NCBI GenBank assembly: GCA_036398175.1 | Contig: DASWHL010000082.1 | Location: forward strand, 1 to 21,724 | Source of the DNA: JAOTWJ01 sp036398175 | GTDB taxonomy: Bacteria; Gemmatimonadota; Gemmatimonadetes; Gemmatimonadales; GWC2-71-9 | Direction of reading: 5' to 3' | Length of the DNA stretch: 21,724 nucleotides | Shown here: positions 16,208-21,724 of the stretch, piece after piece | Layout of the letters: each line of letters starts with the position of its first letter | Position numbering within the stretch: position 1 is the stretch's first letter | Notes under the pieces: model-generated | Told to the model about the DNA's origin: nothing | What the model saw: the letters and a program-made list of their open reading frames with translations, nothing else | The model's database searches: none | Position numbers and translations under genes: made by a program

Positions 16208-16684
16208 ATGCCGAGCCGTGACACAGGCGTGATCCCGGATGTGCTGTCGGATCAGGTGCGCGCCGAGCTGAACGCGCGGTGGAACGCCCACCTGGGCGTG
16301 CAGCGGATGGGGGTGCGGCTGGACATCGTGTCCCGGGACGAGCTGCGCGCCGTGGTGGATCCCATTGCGCCGCATCATCGGGGCGGGATGGGGACGCCCG
16401 CGGTGAACGGGCCCACGATCGCGGCGGTGTTCGACCTCGTCACCGGGCTCACGGGCTCCATCCAGGCGCTGGGGAAACGCGTGGGGGTGGCGCAGCTCAC
16501 GATCCAGTTTCTGCGGCCGGTCATGGGGAATCGCTTCGAGGTCATCGGCCGGCCGGACAGGGTCGGCAAGTCCATCGTGTTCGTGGCGTGCGAGCTGGTG
16601 GATGAGGGCGGGCTCGTGTGCGCCAAGGCGAGCGGGCTGGTGGCGGTGTCGCAGGCGGAGGGGACGGGGGAGCTGGCGTTGTAG
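16208..16684 (+). CDS. PaaI-type hotdog thioesterase
   Basis: ATG 16208 has AGGAAGG (16192-16198) 9 nt upstream; 158 aa, the usual size of a single hotdog domain. The region HHRGGMGTPAVNGPTIAAVFDLVTG corresponds to the PaaI/HGG motif and central hotdog helix, with the Asn-Gly and the helix Asp at the positions used by acyl-CoA thioesterases; VAQLTIQFLRPV and the GRPDRVGKSIVFVACELVDEGG strands complete the fold. It probably hydrolyses an acyl- or aryl-CoA in the cytoplasm; the substrate cannot be read from sequence. The gene starts 15 bp after the permease stop and 37 bp before the peptidase gene, so it is likely in the same transcript. Confidence 0.8.
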   Translation: MPSRDTGVIPDVLSDQVRAELNARWNAHLGVQRMGVRLDIVSRDELRAVVDPIAPHHRGGMGTPAVNGPTIAAVFDLVTGLTGSIQALGKRVGVAQLTIQFLRPVMGNRFEVIGRPDRVGKSIVFVACELVDEGGLVCAKASGLVAVSQAEGTGELAL

Positions 16685-16721
16685 ACACCGTCGTACGCGA
16701 TTCTCAACCAAGGTGTTCCGC

Positions 16722-18155
16722 ATGCGACCTGGATGTCTTGCCATCGCCGTCTGCCTCACGTTTGCGCCGGGCCTTGCCGCCCAGGATTCCAGCGCCGCCT
16801 ACGCCGAGCCCTATCAGCGGCGGGCCCTCGAGATCTACCGGACGAGCATCGGGTATCGGACGGCCGCGTCGCACGGCCAGGTTCCCGCGCTGGCGGCCTA
16901 TTTGGCGGAGCAGTTTCGGGCCGGCGGCTTCCCCGCGGAGGACGTGCACGTTCTGCCGTTGACGGTCCCCGGGGGCGAGGAGACGGCCAGTCTGGTCGTG
17001 CGGTATCGCGGGGACGGTTCCACGGGCGCGCGGCCGATTCTCCTGCTGGCGCACATGGACATAGTGGACGCGCTGCCGCAGGACTGGGAGCGGGATCCCT
17101 TCACGCTGATCGAGGAGGGCGGGTACTTCTTCGGCCGCGGCAGCACGGACGACAAGTTCGGCGTCGCCATGCTCACGGCCACATTCCTGCGTCTTAAGGA
17201 GGAGGGATTCGTCCCCACCCGGGACCTGATCATCGCCTTCACGGGCGACGAGGAGACCGGGATGTTGACAGCTCGCGGCCTGGTGACGACGCACCGGGCG
17301 CTCACGGACGCCGAGTTCGCGCTGAACGCGGACGCCGGCGGCGGGGTGTTGGGCGAGGACGGCACGCCGGTGCGGTATCTGCTGCAAACGTCGGAAAAGA
17401 CGTACGCCACGTTCGAGCTGACGGTGGCGAACCCCGGCGGGCACTCGTCCACGCCACGCGCCGACAACGCCATTTACGAGCTGGCCGCGGTGCTCCGGAA
17501 CATCGAGGCGCACCGGTTTCCGGTGCGGGTGAACGATGCCACCCGGGGCTATTTCGAGGCCGCGGCGCGCGTGACTCCGGGCCCGGTGGGCGAGGCCATG
17601 GCGCGGTTCGCGCGCAACGCGGACGACTCGGTCGCCGCCGAGGTGCTGTGGCGCGAGCCCGAGCAGGTGGGGATCACGCGCACGACCTGTGTGGCCACCA
17701 TGCTTCGTGCAGGGCACGCCGAGAACGCGCTGCCCCAGTCGGCGGCGGCGACGGTGAACTGCCGGATCTTTCCCGGAGTCGAGGTTGCCGACGTCCGGGA
17801 AACGCTGCGGCGTGTGGCGCGGCACCCGGCGCTTCAGATTCGCGTGCTTGGGGAGCCCGTGCCGAGTCCGGCCTCACCGCCCCGCGAGGACGTGATCCGC
17901 GCGGTCGCCCGCGGTGTGGAGCGGATCCGGCCCGGGACGCCGGTGATTCCCTACATGGCGCCTTACGGAACGGATGGGAAGGAGATCCGGCGGGCCGGAA
18001 TCCCCACGTACGGGATCATGGGGCTGTTCATCCGGGACAGCGACCAGTTCGCGCACGGGCTGAACGAGCGGGCGCCGGTGCGGTCGTTCTACGACGCGCT
18101 GGAGTTCTGGCACGTGGTGATCACGGATCTCGCGGGGCGCGCGGTGGTGCCGTGA
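16722..18155 (+). CDS. Secreted M20-family zinc metallopeptidase
   Basis: ATG 16722 has AAGGTG 6 nt upstream and starts a signal peptide (MRPGCLAIAVCLTFAPGLAA, cleavage likely after AA before QDSS); 477 aa. The M20 (carboxypeptidase G2/PepV-like) metal set is complete: His111 in LLAHMDIVD, Asp143 in GRGSTDDK, Glu177 (general base) and Glu178 in GDEETG, Asp204 in NADAGG, and His445 in FAHGLNE. The lid/dimerisation domain carries GGHSSTPRADN. Enzymes of this group remove C-terminal residues or split dipeptides and acyl-amino acids with two zinc ions, here outside the cytoplasm. An amino acid permease two genes upstream would suit uptake of the products, but that link is only inferred from position. 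Confidence 0.92.
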   Translation: MRPGCLAIAVCLTFAPGLAAQDSSAAYAEPYQRRALEIYRTSIGYRTAASHGQVPALAAYLAEQFRAGGFPAEDVHVLPLTVPGGEETASLVVRYRGDGSTGARPILLLAHMDIVDALPQDWERDPFTLIEEGGYFFGRGSTDDKFGVAMLTATFLRLKEEGFVPTRDLIIAFTGDEETGMLTARGLVTTHRALTDAEFALNADAGGGVLGEDGTPVRYLLQTSEKTYATFELTVANPGGHSSTPRADNAIYELAAVLRNIEAHRFPVRVNDATRGYFEAAARVTPGPVGEAMARFARNADDSVAAEVLWREPEQVGITRTTCVATMLRAGHAENALPQSAAATVNCRIFPGVEVADVRETLRRVARHPALQIRVLGEPVPSPASPPREDVIRAVARGVERIRPGTPVIPYMAPYGTDGKEIRRAGIPTYGIMGLFIRDSDQFAHGLNERAPVRSFYDALEFWHVVITDLAGRAVVP

Positions 18156-18184
18156 GGCGCTGAGGCGGGCGGGCACGGGGCGCG

Positions 18185-18223
18185 GCGGAGCCGGCGCGGC
18201 GCAGCCGGGCGGCAATGCTCCGC
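18185..18223 (+). terminator. Nested hairpin after the M20 peptidase gene
   Basis: GCGGAG (18185-18190) pairs with CTCCGC (18218-18223), and inside it CCGGC (18191-18195) pairs with GCCGG (18204-18208). It lies 30 bp past the peptidase stop, at a suitable place for the end of the operon, but there is no T run. Confidence 0.35.
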
Positions 18224-18225
18224 TC

Positions 18226-18351
18226 ATGCCCGCGATCGTTCGCGCGGGGGTGGCGACGGTGCTGGTGTTCTTCGTCGTGGGCGGCGGCCTGTTGCTCACG
18301 GTCAATGAGCGGGCGGGGATGGCGGCGGCCCGGGCGGACGACGGGCGCTGA
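18226..18351 (+). CDS. Possible 41-aa single-helix membrane protein
   Basis: A short frame from ATG 18226 encodes 41 aa with one clear hydrophobic segment (VATVLVFFVVGGGLLLTV) followed by a charged tail ending DDGR. No good ribosome-binding site is seen and no family is recognised. It could be a real small membrane protein, a relic, or chance coding in GC-rich DNA; the hydrophobic pattern is the only support. Confidence 0.35.
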   Translation: MPAIVRAGVATVLVFFVVGGGLLLTVNERAGMAAARADDGR

Positions 18352-18704
18352 GGATGTCACGCCCGGGATGAAGGAGGAAATGGGCGGTGGCCCAATGGAG
18401 ATGGCGCTCCTGCGAACAGGATTGGTGGCTCAACAAGCCTGGTCCTGACGCCCCGGGACACTGTCTCCAACCCGGTACTTGGACTCGGGACTCACCGCCC
18501 ATCCCAACGGTGCGGTCGCCCACGCCCGTTGTCAAGCCAGGAGTGCCCGTCGGTGGCGGGTGACCGCGCCCAGCTCGGCCGCGTTCGGGAGCGGACTTGC
18601 TTCGCAGGCCCGGTCATTCCCCCACGCGCTGGCGTGCCCATTGAAGCGACCGATTGGTGTTGGTGCTTTCCCCCGCGGCGCGCGAGTGTGGGGTGGGGGA
18701 GCCC

Positions 18705-19682
18705 ATGCCACAGAAGTCCATATTCCTGCGGGACCTGCAGCGTATGGCGCGGGTGCGTCGGTTTAGCCCGCGAACCGAGCGTGCCTACGTCGGCTGGATA
18801 AGGCGGTTCATCCGGCATCACGGGCTCCGGCATCCGCGGGACATGGGTGAGCGGGAGGTGGCGGCGTTTCTGACGCACCTGGCGGAGCGGCAGGTGGCGC
18901 CGTCCACGCAGATGCAGGCCCTGTGCGCGCTGCTGTTTCTGTACGAGCACGTCCTTGGGCGTCCGCTGGGGAAGCTCCAGGACCTGCGGTGGGCACGCCC
19001 GCGGGCGCGCCTGCCGGTGGTGCTGACTGCCAGGGAGGTGGAGCAGGTACTGGCGGGCCTGAGCGGGGTGCGGTGGCTGGTGGCGATGCTGTTGTACGGC
19101 AGCGGGTTGCGGCTACTGGAATGCCTGCAGCTCCGGGTGAAGGACGTGGACCTCGAGCGCGGGGAGATCCGGGTGCGGACCACGAAGGGCGGAACGCCGC
19201 GGGTGACGGTGCTGCCGGAGGCGGTCCGCGAGCCGCTGCGCGCGCATCTCGCGTCGGTGCGCCGGCGCCACGAGCGGGACGTGGTGCGGGGCGCCGGCTA
19301 CGTGGCGCTGCCGGGAGCGCTGGCCACCAAGTATCCCCGCGCGGCGCGGGAGTGGCCGTGGCAGTGGGTGTTTCCGGCGACGCGGGAGCACGTGGACGGC
19401 ACGACCGGGGAGCGCCGGCGCCATCACTTGCACGAGAGCGTGGTGCAGCGGGCCGTCAAGGCGGCCGTGCTGCGGAGCGGAATCGGGAAGCGGGCAACCT
19501 GCCACACGCTGCGCCACAGCTTCGCGACGCACCTGCTGGAGTCCGGGTACGATATCCGGACGGTCCAGGAGCTGCTGGGGCACAAGGACGTGAGCACGAC
19601 GATGCTGTATACACACGTGCTGCATCGGGGCGGGCTGGGGGTCCGGAGTCCGGCGGACGCGCTGGATCGGGGTAGGGGGTAG
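18705..19682 (+). CDS. intI: Integron integrase (IntI-type tyrosine recombinase)
   Basis: ATG 18705 has GGGGGA 4 nt upstream; 325 aa, typical for IntI. The N-terminal SAM-like DNA-binding domain (SPRTERAYVGWIRRFIRHH) is followed by the catalytic domain with Arg136 (YGSGLRLLECL), His267 and Arg270 (HTLRH), His293 (LLGHKD) and nucleophile Tyr302 (MLYTH). IntI is told apart from XerC/D by an extra segment before patch III: here about residues 205-245, with KYPRAAREWPWQWVFPA and RRHHLHESVVQRAVKAA, closely like IntI1. The ending HRGGLGVRSPADAL is also IntI-type. The enzyme recombines folded single-stranded attC with attI to capture cassettes. All catalytic residues are present and the frame is intact, so it should be active. 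Confidence 0.95.
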   Translation: MPQKSIFLRDLQRMARVRRFSPRTERAYVGWIRRFIRHHGLRHPRDMGEREVAAFLTHLAERQVAPSTQMQALCALLFLYEHVLGRPLGKLQDLRWARPRARLPVVLTAREVEQVLAGLSGVRWLVAMLLYGSGLRLLECLQLRVKDVDLERGEIRVRTTKGGTPRVTVLPEAVREPLRAHLASVRRRHERDVVRGAGYVALPGALATKYPRAAREWPWQWVFPATREHVDGTTGERRRHHLHESVVQRAVKAAVLRSGIGKRATCHTLRHSFATHLLESGYDIRTVQELLGHKDVSTTMLYTHVLHRGGLGVRSPADALDRGRG

Positions 19683-19835
19683 TTCCGCAGGGATAAGGAT
19701 TTCGCTTGCCGAACCGGCGCCGGGGCGGCACTTTGAGGGGGAATGAACAAGCCAAGCACAGGTTAGCGGGCTGCACCTTGATACCTGGAACCTCGTTCAG
19801 CTCGCGCTGCTAGCTACATGCCATGAGGGGTTGCG
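19683..19835 (+). other. Candidate attI region with core site GTTAGCG
   Basis: The 153 bp between intI and the first cassette gene contain GTTAGCG (19762-19768), preceded by AAGCACAG, comparable with the GTTRRRY core where IntI cuts after G. Only the first five bases fit the consensus, so the exact site is uncertain. Placing the cut after 19762 and at the attC R box (after 20294) gives a first cassette of 532 bp, a normal cassette size. A 10-bp palindrome CCGGCGCCGG lies at 19714-19723. Confidence 0.45.
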
Positions 19836-20123
19836 ATGCTTGAGCCGCAACTGGACCATCATCGCCGGCAGTTTGAGCAACTCGGTCGCCGTCAGCGACT
19901 CCTTGTGCTCGGGACTCCTCTCCTCGCAGCAGTACTCCTCGTCACGCTGGCGCTCACGTCGGCGCCAGACTGGACCGACTTTTTACTGGTCGTGCTGGTC
20001 TTCCTCGTCATCAGTGCTATTGCAGTGCTCGAAATCCAGCGCGTACTCGTCTTCAGACGCGATCTGAAGGAGCGAATGGGCGGTGCCACCGATGGGCCCG
20101 TGTCTACCGATCATGGACCCTGA
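19836..20123 (+). CDS. Cassette-encoded small two-helix membrane protein
   Basis: ATG 19836 has GAGGGG (19825-19830) 5 nt upstream; 95 aa. The charged start (EPQLDHHRRQFEQLGRRQR) is followed by two hydrophobic helices (LLVLGTPLLAAVLLVTLAL and FLLVVLVFLVISAIAVLEI) joined by a short SAPDWTD turn, then a basic cytoplasmic-type tail (RRDLKERMGG). No family is recognised. Its position between the candidate attI and the attC, with the stop 41 bp before the attC, is that of a standard cassette gene. Expression may depend on the integron promoter, which I could not locate. A competing frame from 19831 is Ser-rich without structure and is rejected. Confidence 0.75.
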   Translation: MLEPQLDHHRRQFEQLGRRQRLLVLGTPLLAAVLLVTLALTSAPDWTDFLLVVLVFLVISAIAVLEIQRVLVFRRDLKERMGGATDGPVSTDHGP

Positions 20124-20164
20124 CCAACGGCAATGCCTAGGGTGGATCATTTCGCCAAGCAGCC

Positions 20165-20300
20165 CTCTAACGAAGGCTTCCTGCAGTCGGGCCCGCGCGG
20201 GGCGTTGTTCTCACTCGCCTGGAGGACGCGTAACTGGTGTCGTTGATACATGTTGCTGCTGGCCGAGAATGGCCCGCTGCAGAAGCCTGAACCGTTATGC
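20165..20300 (+). other. attC recombination site (136 bp)
   Basis: Left arm: CTCTAAC (20165-20171, R'' box) then AGGCTTC (20174-20180), TGCAG (20182-20186), CGGGCC (20188-20193). Right arm: GGCCCG (20271-20276), CTGCA (20277-20281), GAAGCCT (20282-20288), then the R' box GTTATGC (20294-20300). TAACG/CGTTA, AGGCTTC/GAAGCCT, TGCAG/CTGCA and CGGGCC/GGCCCG pair exactly. Left-arm C20181 and T20187 have no partner (extrahelical bases), and A20173 faces GAAC 20289-20292 (unpaired central spacer). The 77-base loop 20194-20270 is the variable terminal structure. Boxes, spacer, extrahelical bases and length all fit attC; the first base of R'' (C rather than purine) is the main deviation. Confidence 0.88.
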
Positions 20301-20514
20301 GGCGCCCTACTCACGACGTTGCCTTCTGCAATGAACCAAGCTCACTCCCGTGCGATCCCAGGTTCTGCTGCCATCCCAGATTCTGCCCTTGCAGCCGCGC
20401 GCCTGTGCCCTACGTTATGGTCCGGTCGTGGAGCCCTGCCCACAGCGGCCGCCGTCCTCACGCGCAGGGAGGACCGGAAGCTCGGGCGAAATGAGTCGCG
20501 AACACGAGGTGAAT
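20301..20514 (+). other. Leader region between attC and the PH-domain gene
   Basis: These 214 bases hold no convincing gene. ATCCCAGGTTCTG (20355-20367) is repeated with one change at 20373-20385, giving an 18-bp period. The downstream frame is open back to 20350, but the residues are Pro/Arg-rich and unlike a domain. Confidence 0.5.
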
Positions 20515-21147
20515 ATGACCGGGGCCGATGAGAAGAAGTGCCCGTTCTGCGGCGAGACCATCAAAGCTGCGGCCGTCAAGTGCAGGTTTTGTGGAGAATT
20601 CCTTGAGGTACCCGCCGGAGGTGCCCTCCGCAACGCTGAACAGGCAAGGCAGACCCCCTTCGGCCATGCCGTGAAGACCGACACCGAGGTTTTCTTCGAG
20701 GGGAACGTCTCTCGAATCGCTCTCGTCGGCCCTACCGTCGCAACTGTTATCTGGATAGTTCTGGCATTCCTAGTCGGCTCCACCGTTTCATCCACCGCGA
20801 TCGGAGCCGTCCTTGCTGCCGTGTCGATCGTGTACTGGGTGTACACGTGGTTCGATTGGAAGAACAGAACCTTCCGAATCACCAATGATCGAGTGGAACT
20901 GGAACACGGCGTGTTTTCGCGCTCGCTCCAAAACCTCGATCTCTGGAGGATTCAAGACCTTGGCTACAATCAAAGCCTGATCCAGAGGATCCTCGGGCTC
21001 GGCAGGGTTTTGATCTTGTCATCCGATAGGGACACCCCGCGAATCAACGTCGGTCCAATCTACCATGCCCGCACCCTGTACGATCAGCTGAAGCGGGCGT
21101 CGCTGGAGGCGGACCGCCGAAGAGGCGTGATCCATGTCGAGCAATAG
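20515..21147 (+). CDS. Zinc-ribbon and bacterial PH-domain (bPH2/DUF304-like) membrane protein
   Basis: ATG 20515 is preceded by GAGGTG (20506-20511); ATG 20491 and the ORF start at 20350 are alternatives with weaker sites. The 210-aa product begins with a zinc ribbon, CPFC (Cys9, Cys12) and CRFC (Cys23, Cys26). Two hydrophobic helices follow (VATVIWIVLAFLVGSTV and AIGAVLAAVSIVYWVYTWF), then a bacterial PH domain: RTFRITNDRVELEHGVFSR, the DLWRIQDLGYNQSLIQRILG segment and VLILSSDRDTP. Proteins of this kind (YdbS-like) sit in the inner membrane with the PH domain facing the cytoplasm; function is not established. Base composition is visibly less GC-rich than the host genes, with many Tct, Caa and Gtt codons, supporting arrival by transfer. 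It may belong to a second cassette, but no closing attC is seen. Confidence 0.82.
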   Translation: MTGADEKKCPFCGETIKAAAVKCRFCGEFLEVPAGGALRNAEQARQTPFGHAVKTDTEVFFEGNVSRIALVGPTVATVIWIVLAFLVGSTVSSTAIGAVLAAVSIVYWVYTWFDWKNRTFRITNDRVELEHGVFSRSLQNLDLWRIQDLGYNQSLIQRILGLGRVLILSSDRDTPRINVGPIYHARTLYDQLKRASLEADRRRGVIHVEQ

Positions 21148-21195
21148 GCGCCACTCGGCGGCGGCCTGCCCGTCGAGCCAGATGCCGCAAAACAT

Positions 21196-21724
21196 ATGCT
21201 AGGGCGGCGCGACTGGATCCCCGGATGTGCGGGGCTCCTGGGGATCGCGCTCGTCCTGGCATACCGGCACTTTCGGCCCCCGGAGCTTCGTCCGGACGAC
21301 AGGGCCGCTACCGGGGCATTCGCCCCTGAGCTCGCTGCCGATACGTCATCCCCCATCAGTCTCACCCACTCATTTCAAGGCTGCTGGAAACCAGACGTAG
21401 CCTCTGCTGCTCGTACGCTAGCCGCCTTCGCTGAGCTGGCGGTGCGCTCCGGTTCTCGGGAGGACCTTGACACGACTTCAGATGAGTACCGCCAGGTCCT
21501 TCAACTCGCCCGCCAGGTGACTGTCGCCATCGTAGAAGTCTCTGGAACCCGCTTCGATGTGTGGCTTGATGCTCCGGGCGAGGGGAGAGAACGTCACATT
21601 GCTGAGCTAGAGCCTGGAGGTTCACAGCTAAACCTCGTTGCCCCTCCGACTCAGGATATCATTGCATCCGCTCGGCTGGGAACTCAAGGGTTGCTCGTTA
21701 CCCTGCAACTTCGACACGACTCCG
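21196..21724 (+). CDS. Unrecognised membrane-anchored protein, 3' end outside window
   Basis: From ATG 21196 the frame stays open for 176 codons to the right edge. The start reads MLGRRDWIPGC, followed by a hydrophobic segment (AGLLGIALVLAYRH) that could be a signal anchor, then a Pro/Asp-rich linker and a soluble part (segments such as LAAFAELAVRSGSRED, YRQVLQLARQVTVAIVEVSG and RFDVWLDAPGEGRERHIAEL). No family is recognised. No ribosome-binding site precedes ATG 21196. The frame is the same as the PH-domain gene's and is open all the way back to that gene's TAG (21145-21147), so the true start is uncertain. Codon use resembles the lower-GC gene before it. It may share that gene's mobile or flanking segment. 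Confidence 0.6.
   Translation, partial: MLGRRDWIPGCAGLLGIALVLAYRHFRPPELRPDDRAATGAFAPELAADTSSPISLTHSFQGCWKPDVASAARTLAAFAELAVRSGSREDLDTTSDEYRQVLQLARQVTVAIVEVSGTRFDVWLDAPGEGRERHIAELEPGGSQLNLVAPPTQDIIASARLGTQGLLVTLQLRHDS

Larger units (their letters stand above)
18156..18704. other. Gene-poor stretch upstream of the integron integrase
   Basis: Apart from the hairpin at 18185-18223 and the possible 41-aa frame, I see no convincing gene in these 549 bases. A 22-codon frame at 18380-18448 has AAGGAGG just upstream but no recognisable product. CAACGGtGCG (18505-18514) and CGCCCGTTG (18523-18531) form a short hairpin with one bulged T. The integrase promoter must lie here, but I cannot point to convincing -35/-10 boxes. 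No attC-like pair of arms was found, so cassettes do not appear to lie on this side. Confidence 0.5.
18705..20300 (+). mobile_element. Integron: integrase, candidate attI, one cassette and its attC
   Basis: The unit consists of an intI gene (18705-19682), a candidate attI at 19762-19768 and a cassette with a gene (19836-20123) and an attC (20165-20300). Gene-then-attC order puts the cassette in the + orientation, the same as intI. In class 1-type integrons intI points away from the array and attI lies by its 5' end. The layout here, with the array at the 3' end of intI, matches the reverse arrangement described for Treponema denticola. The array may continue past 20300, but no second attC was found before the window ends. 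Confidence 0.8.

Noticed and set aside
18380..18448. 22-codon frame with AAGGAGG upstream
   Set aside because: It is too short, with a 3-nt spacing and no recognisable features; chance is likely.
18156..18704. Cassettes on the 5' side of intI, as in class 1 integrons
   Set aside because: No attC-like paired arms and no convincing cassette genes on that side.
19831..20067. Overlapping frame in the first cassette
   Set aside because: It is Ser-rich and unstructured. The frame from 19836 has a better ribosome-binding site and a clear two-helix pattern.
20414..20420. GTTATGG as a second attC R' box
   Set aside because: No upstream left arm complementary to its flank (no matching TAAC plus L box between 20301 and 20400).

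Overview
The window is GC-rich (roughly two-thirds G+C over most of its length) and bacterial. The style of the surface lipoproteins (a Cys followed by 'GDSTGP'-like residues, Ig-like modules, TolB-type propellers, and a repeated paired-Cys domain) together with a TPR-CHAT protein suggests Gemmatimonadota or a relative. That assignment is an inference from family content, since no rRNA or marker phylogeny is available here.

Region 1 (1-10014, + strand) is a tight run of five genes. It starts with a TPR-CHAT protein cut by the left edge, whose second conserved CHAT histidine is a tyrosine. Four predicted lipoproteins follow: Big_5 plus a PD40 propeller, a tandem paralogue with the propeller replaced by Ig-like repeats, a four-repeat paired-Cys protein with a PD40 propeller, and an arylsulfotransferase-like propeller. 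Spacing is from overlapping to about 50 bp, so co-transcription is likely. The logical product is a set of exported, lipid-anchored binding proteins plus one enzyme, made together with a cytoplasmic TPR scaffold.

Region 2 (10042-13485, - strand) holds an EF-G paralogue of the FusA2 type with unusual GTPase motifs, and upstream of it a type II NADH dehydrogenase. A palindrome at 10011-10045 separates the convergent arylsulfotransferase and EF-G genes and contains both stop codons.

Region 3 (13486-18155) starts with a divergent intergenic region carrying a large heptamer-built inverted repeat. A + strand run follows: topoisomerase IB, APC-family permease, PaaI-like thioesterase, and secreted M20 peptidase. 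The permease gene contains two arrays of the same 9-bp repeat in opposite orientation.

Region 4 (18156-21724) is the accessory part. After a gene-poor stretch lies a complete integron integrase (18705-19682) with the IntI-specific insertion and the full tyrosine recombinase catalytic set. Downstream of its 3' end are a candidate attI, a small two-helix membrane protein gene, and a well-formed attC site (20165-20300) with R and L boxes, an unpaired spacer and two extrahelical bases. The integrase and cassette face the same way, the reverse of the class 1 layout. Beyond the attC lie a zinc-ribbon/bacterial-PH-domain membrane protein gene of visibly lower GC and an open reading frame that runs off the right edge. 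The integron is the most notable system in the window. No rRNA, tRNA or CRISPR array was recognised.
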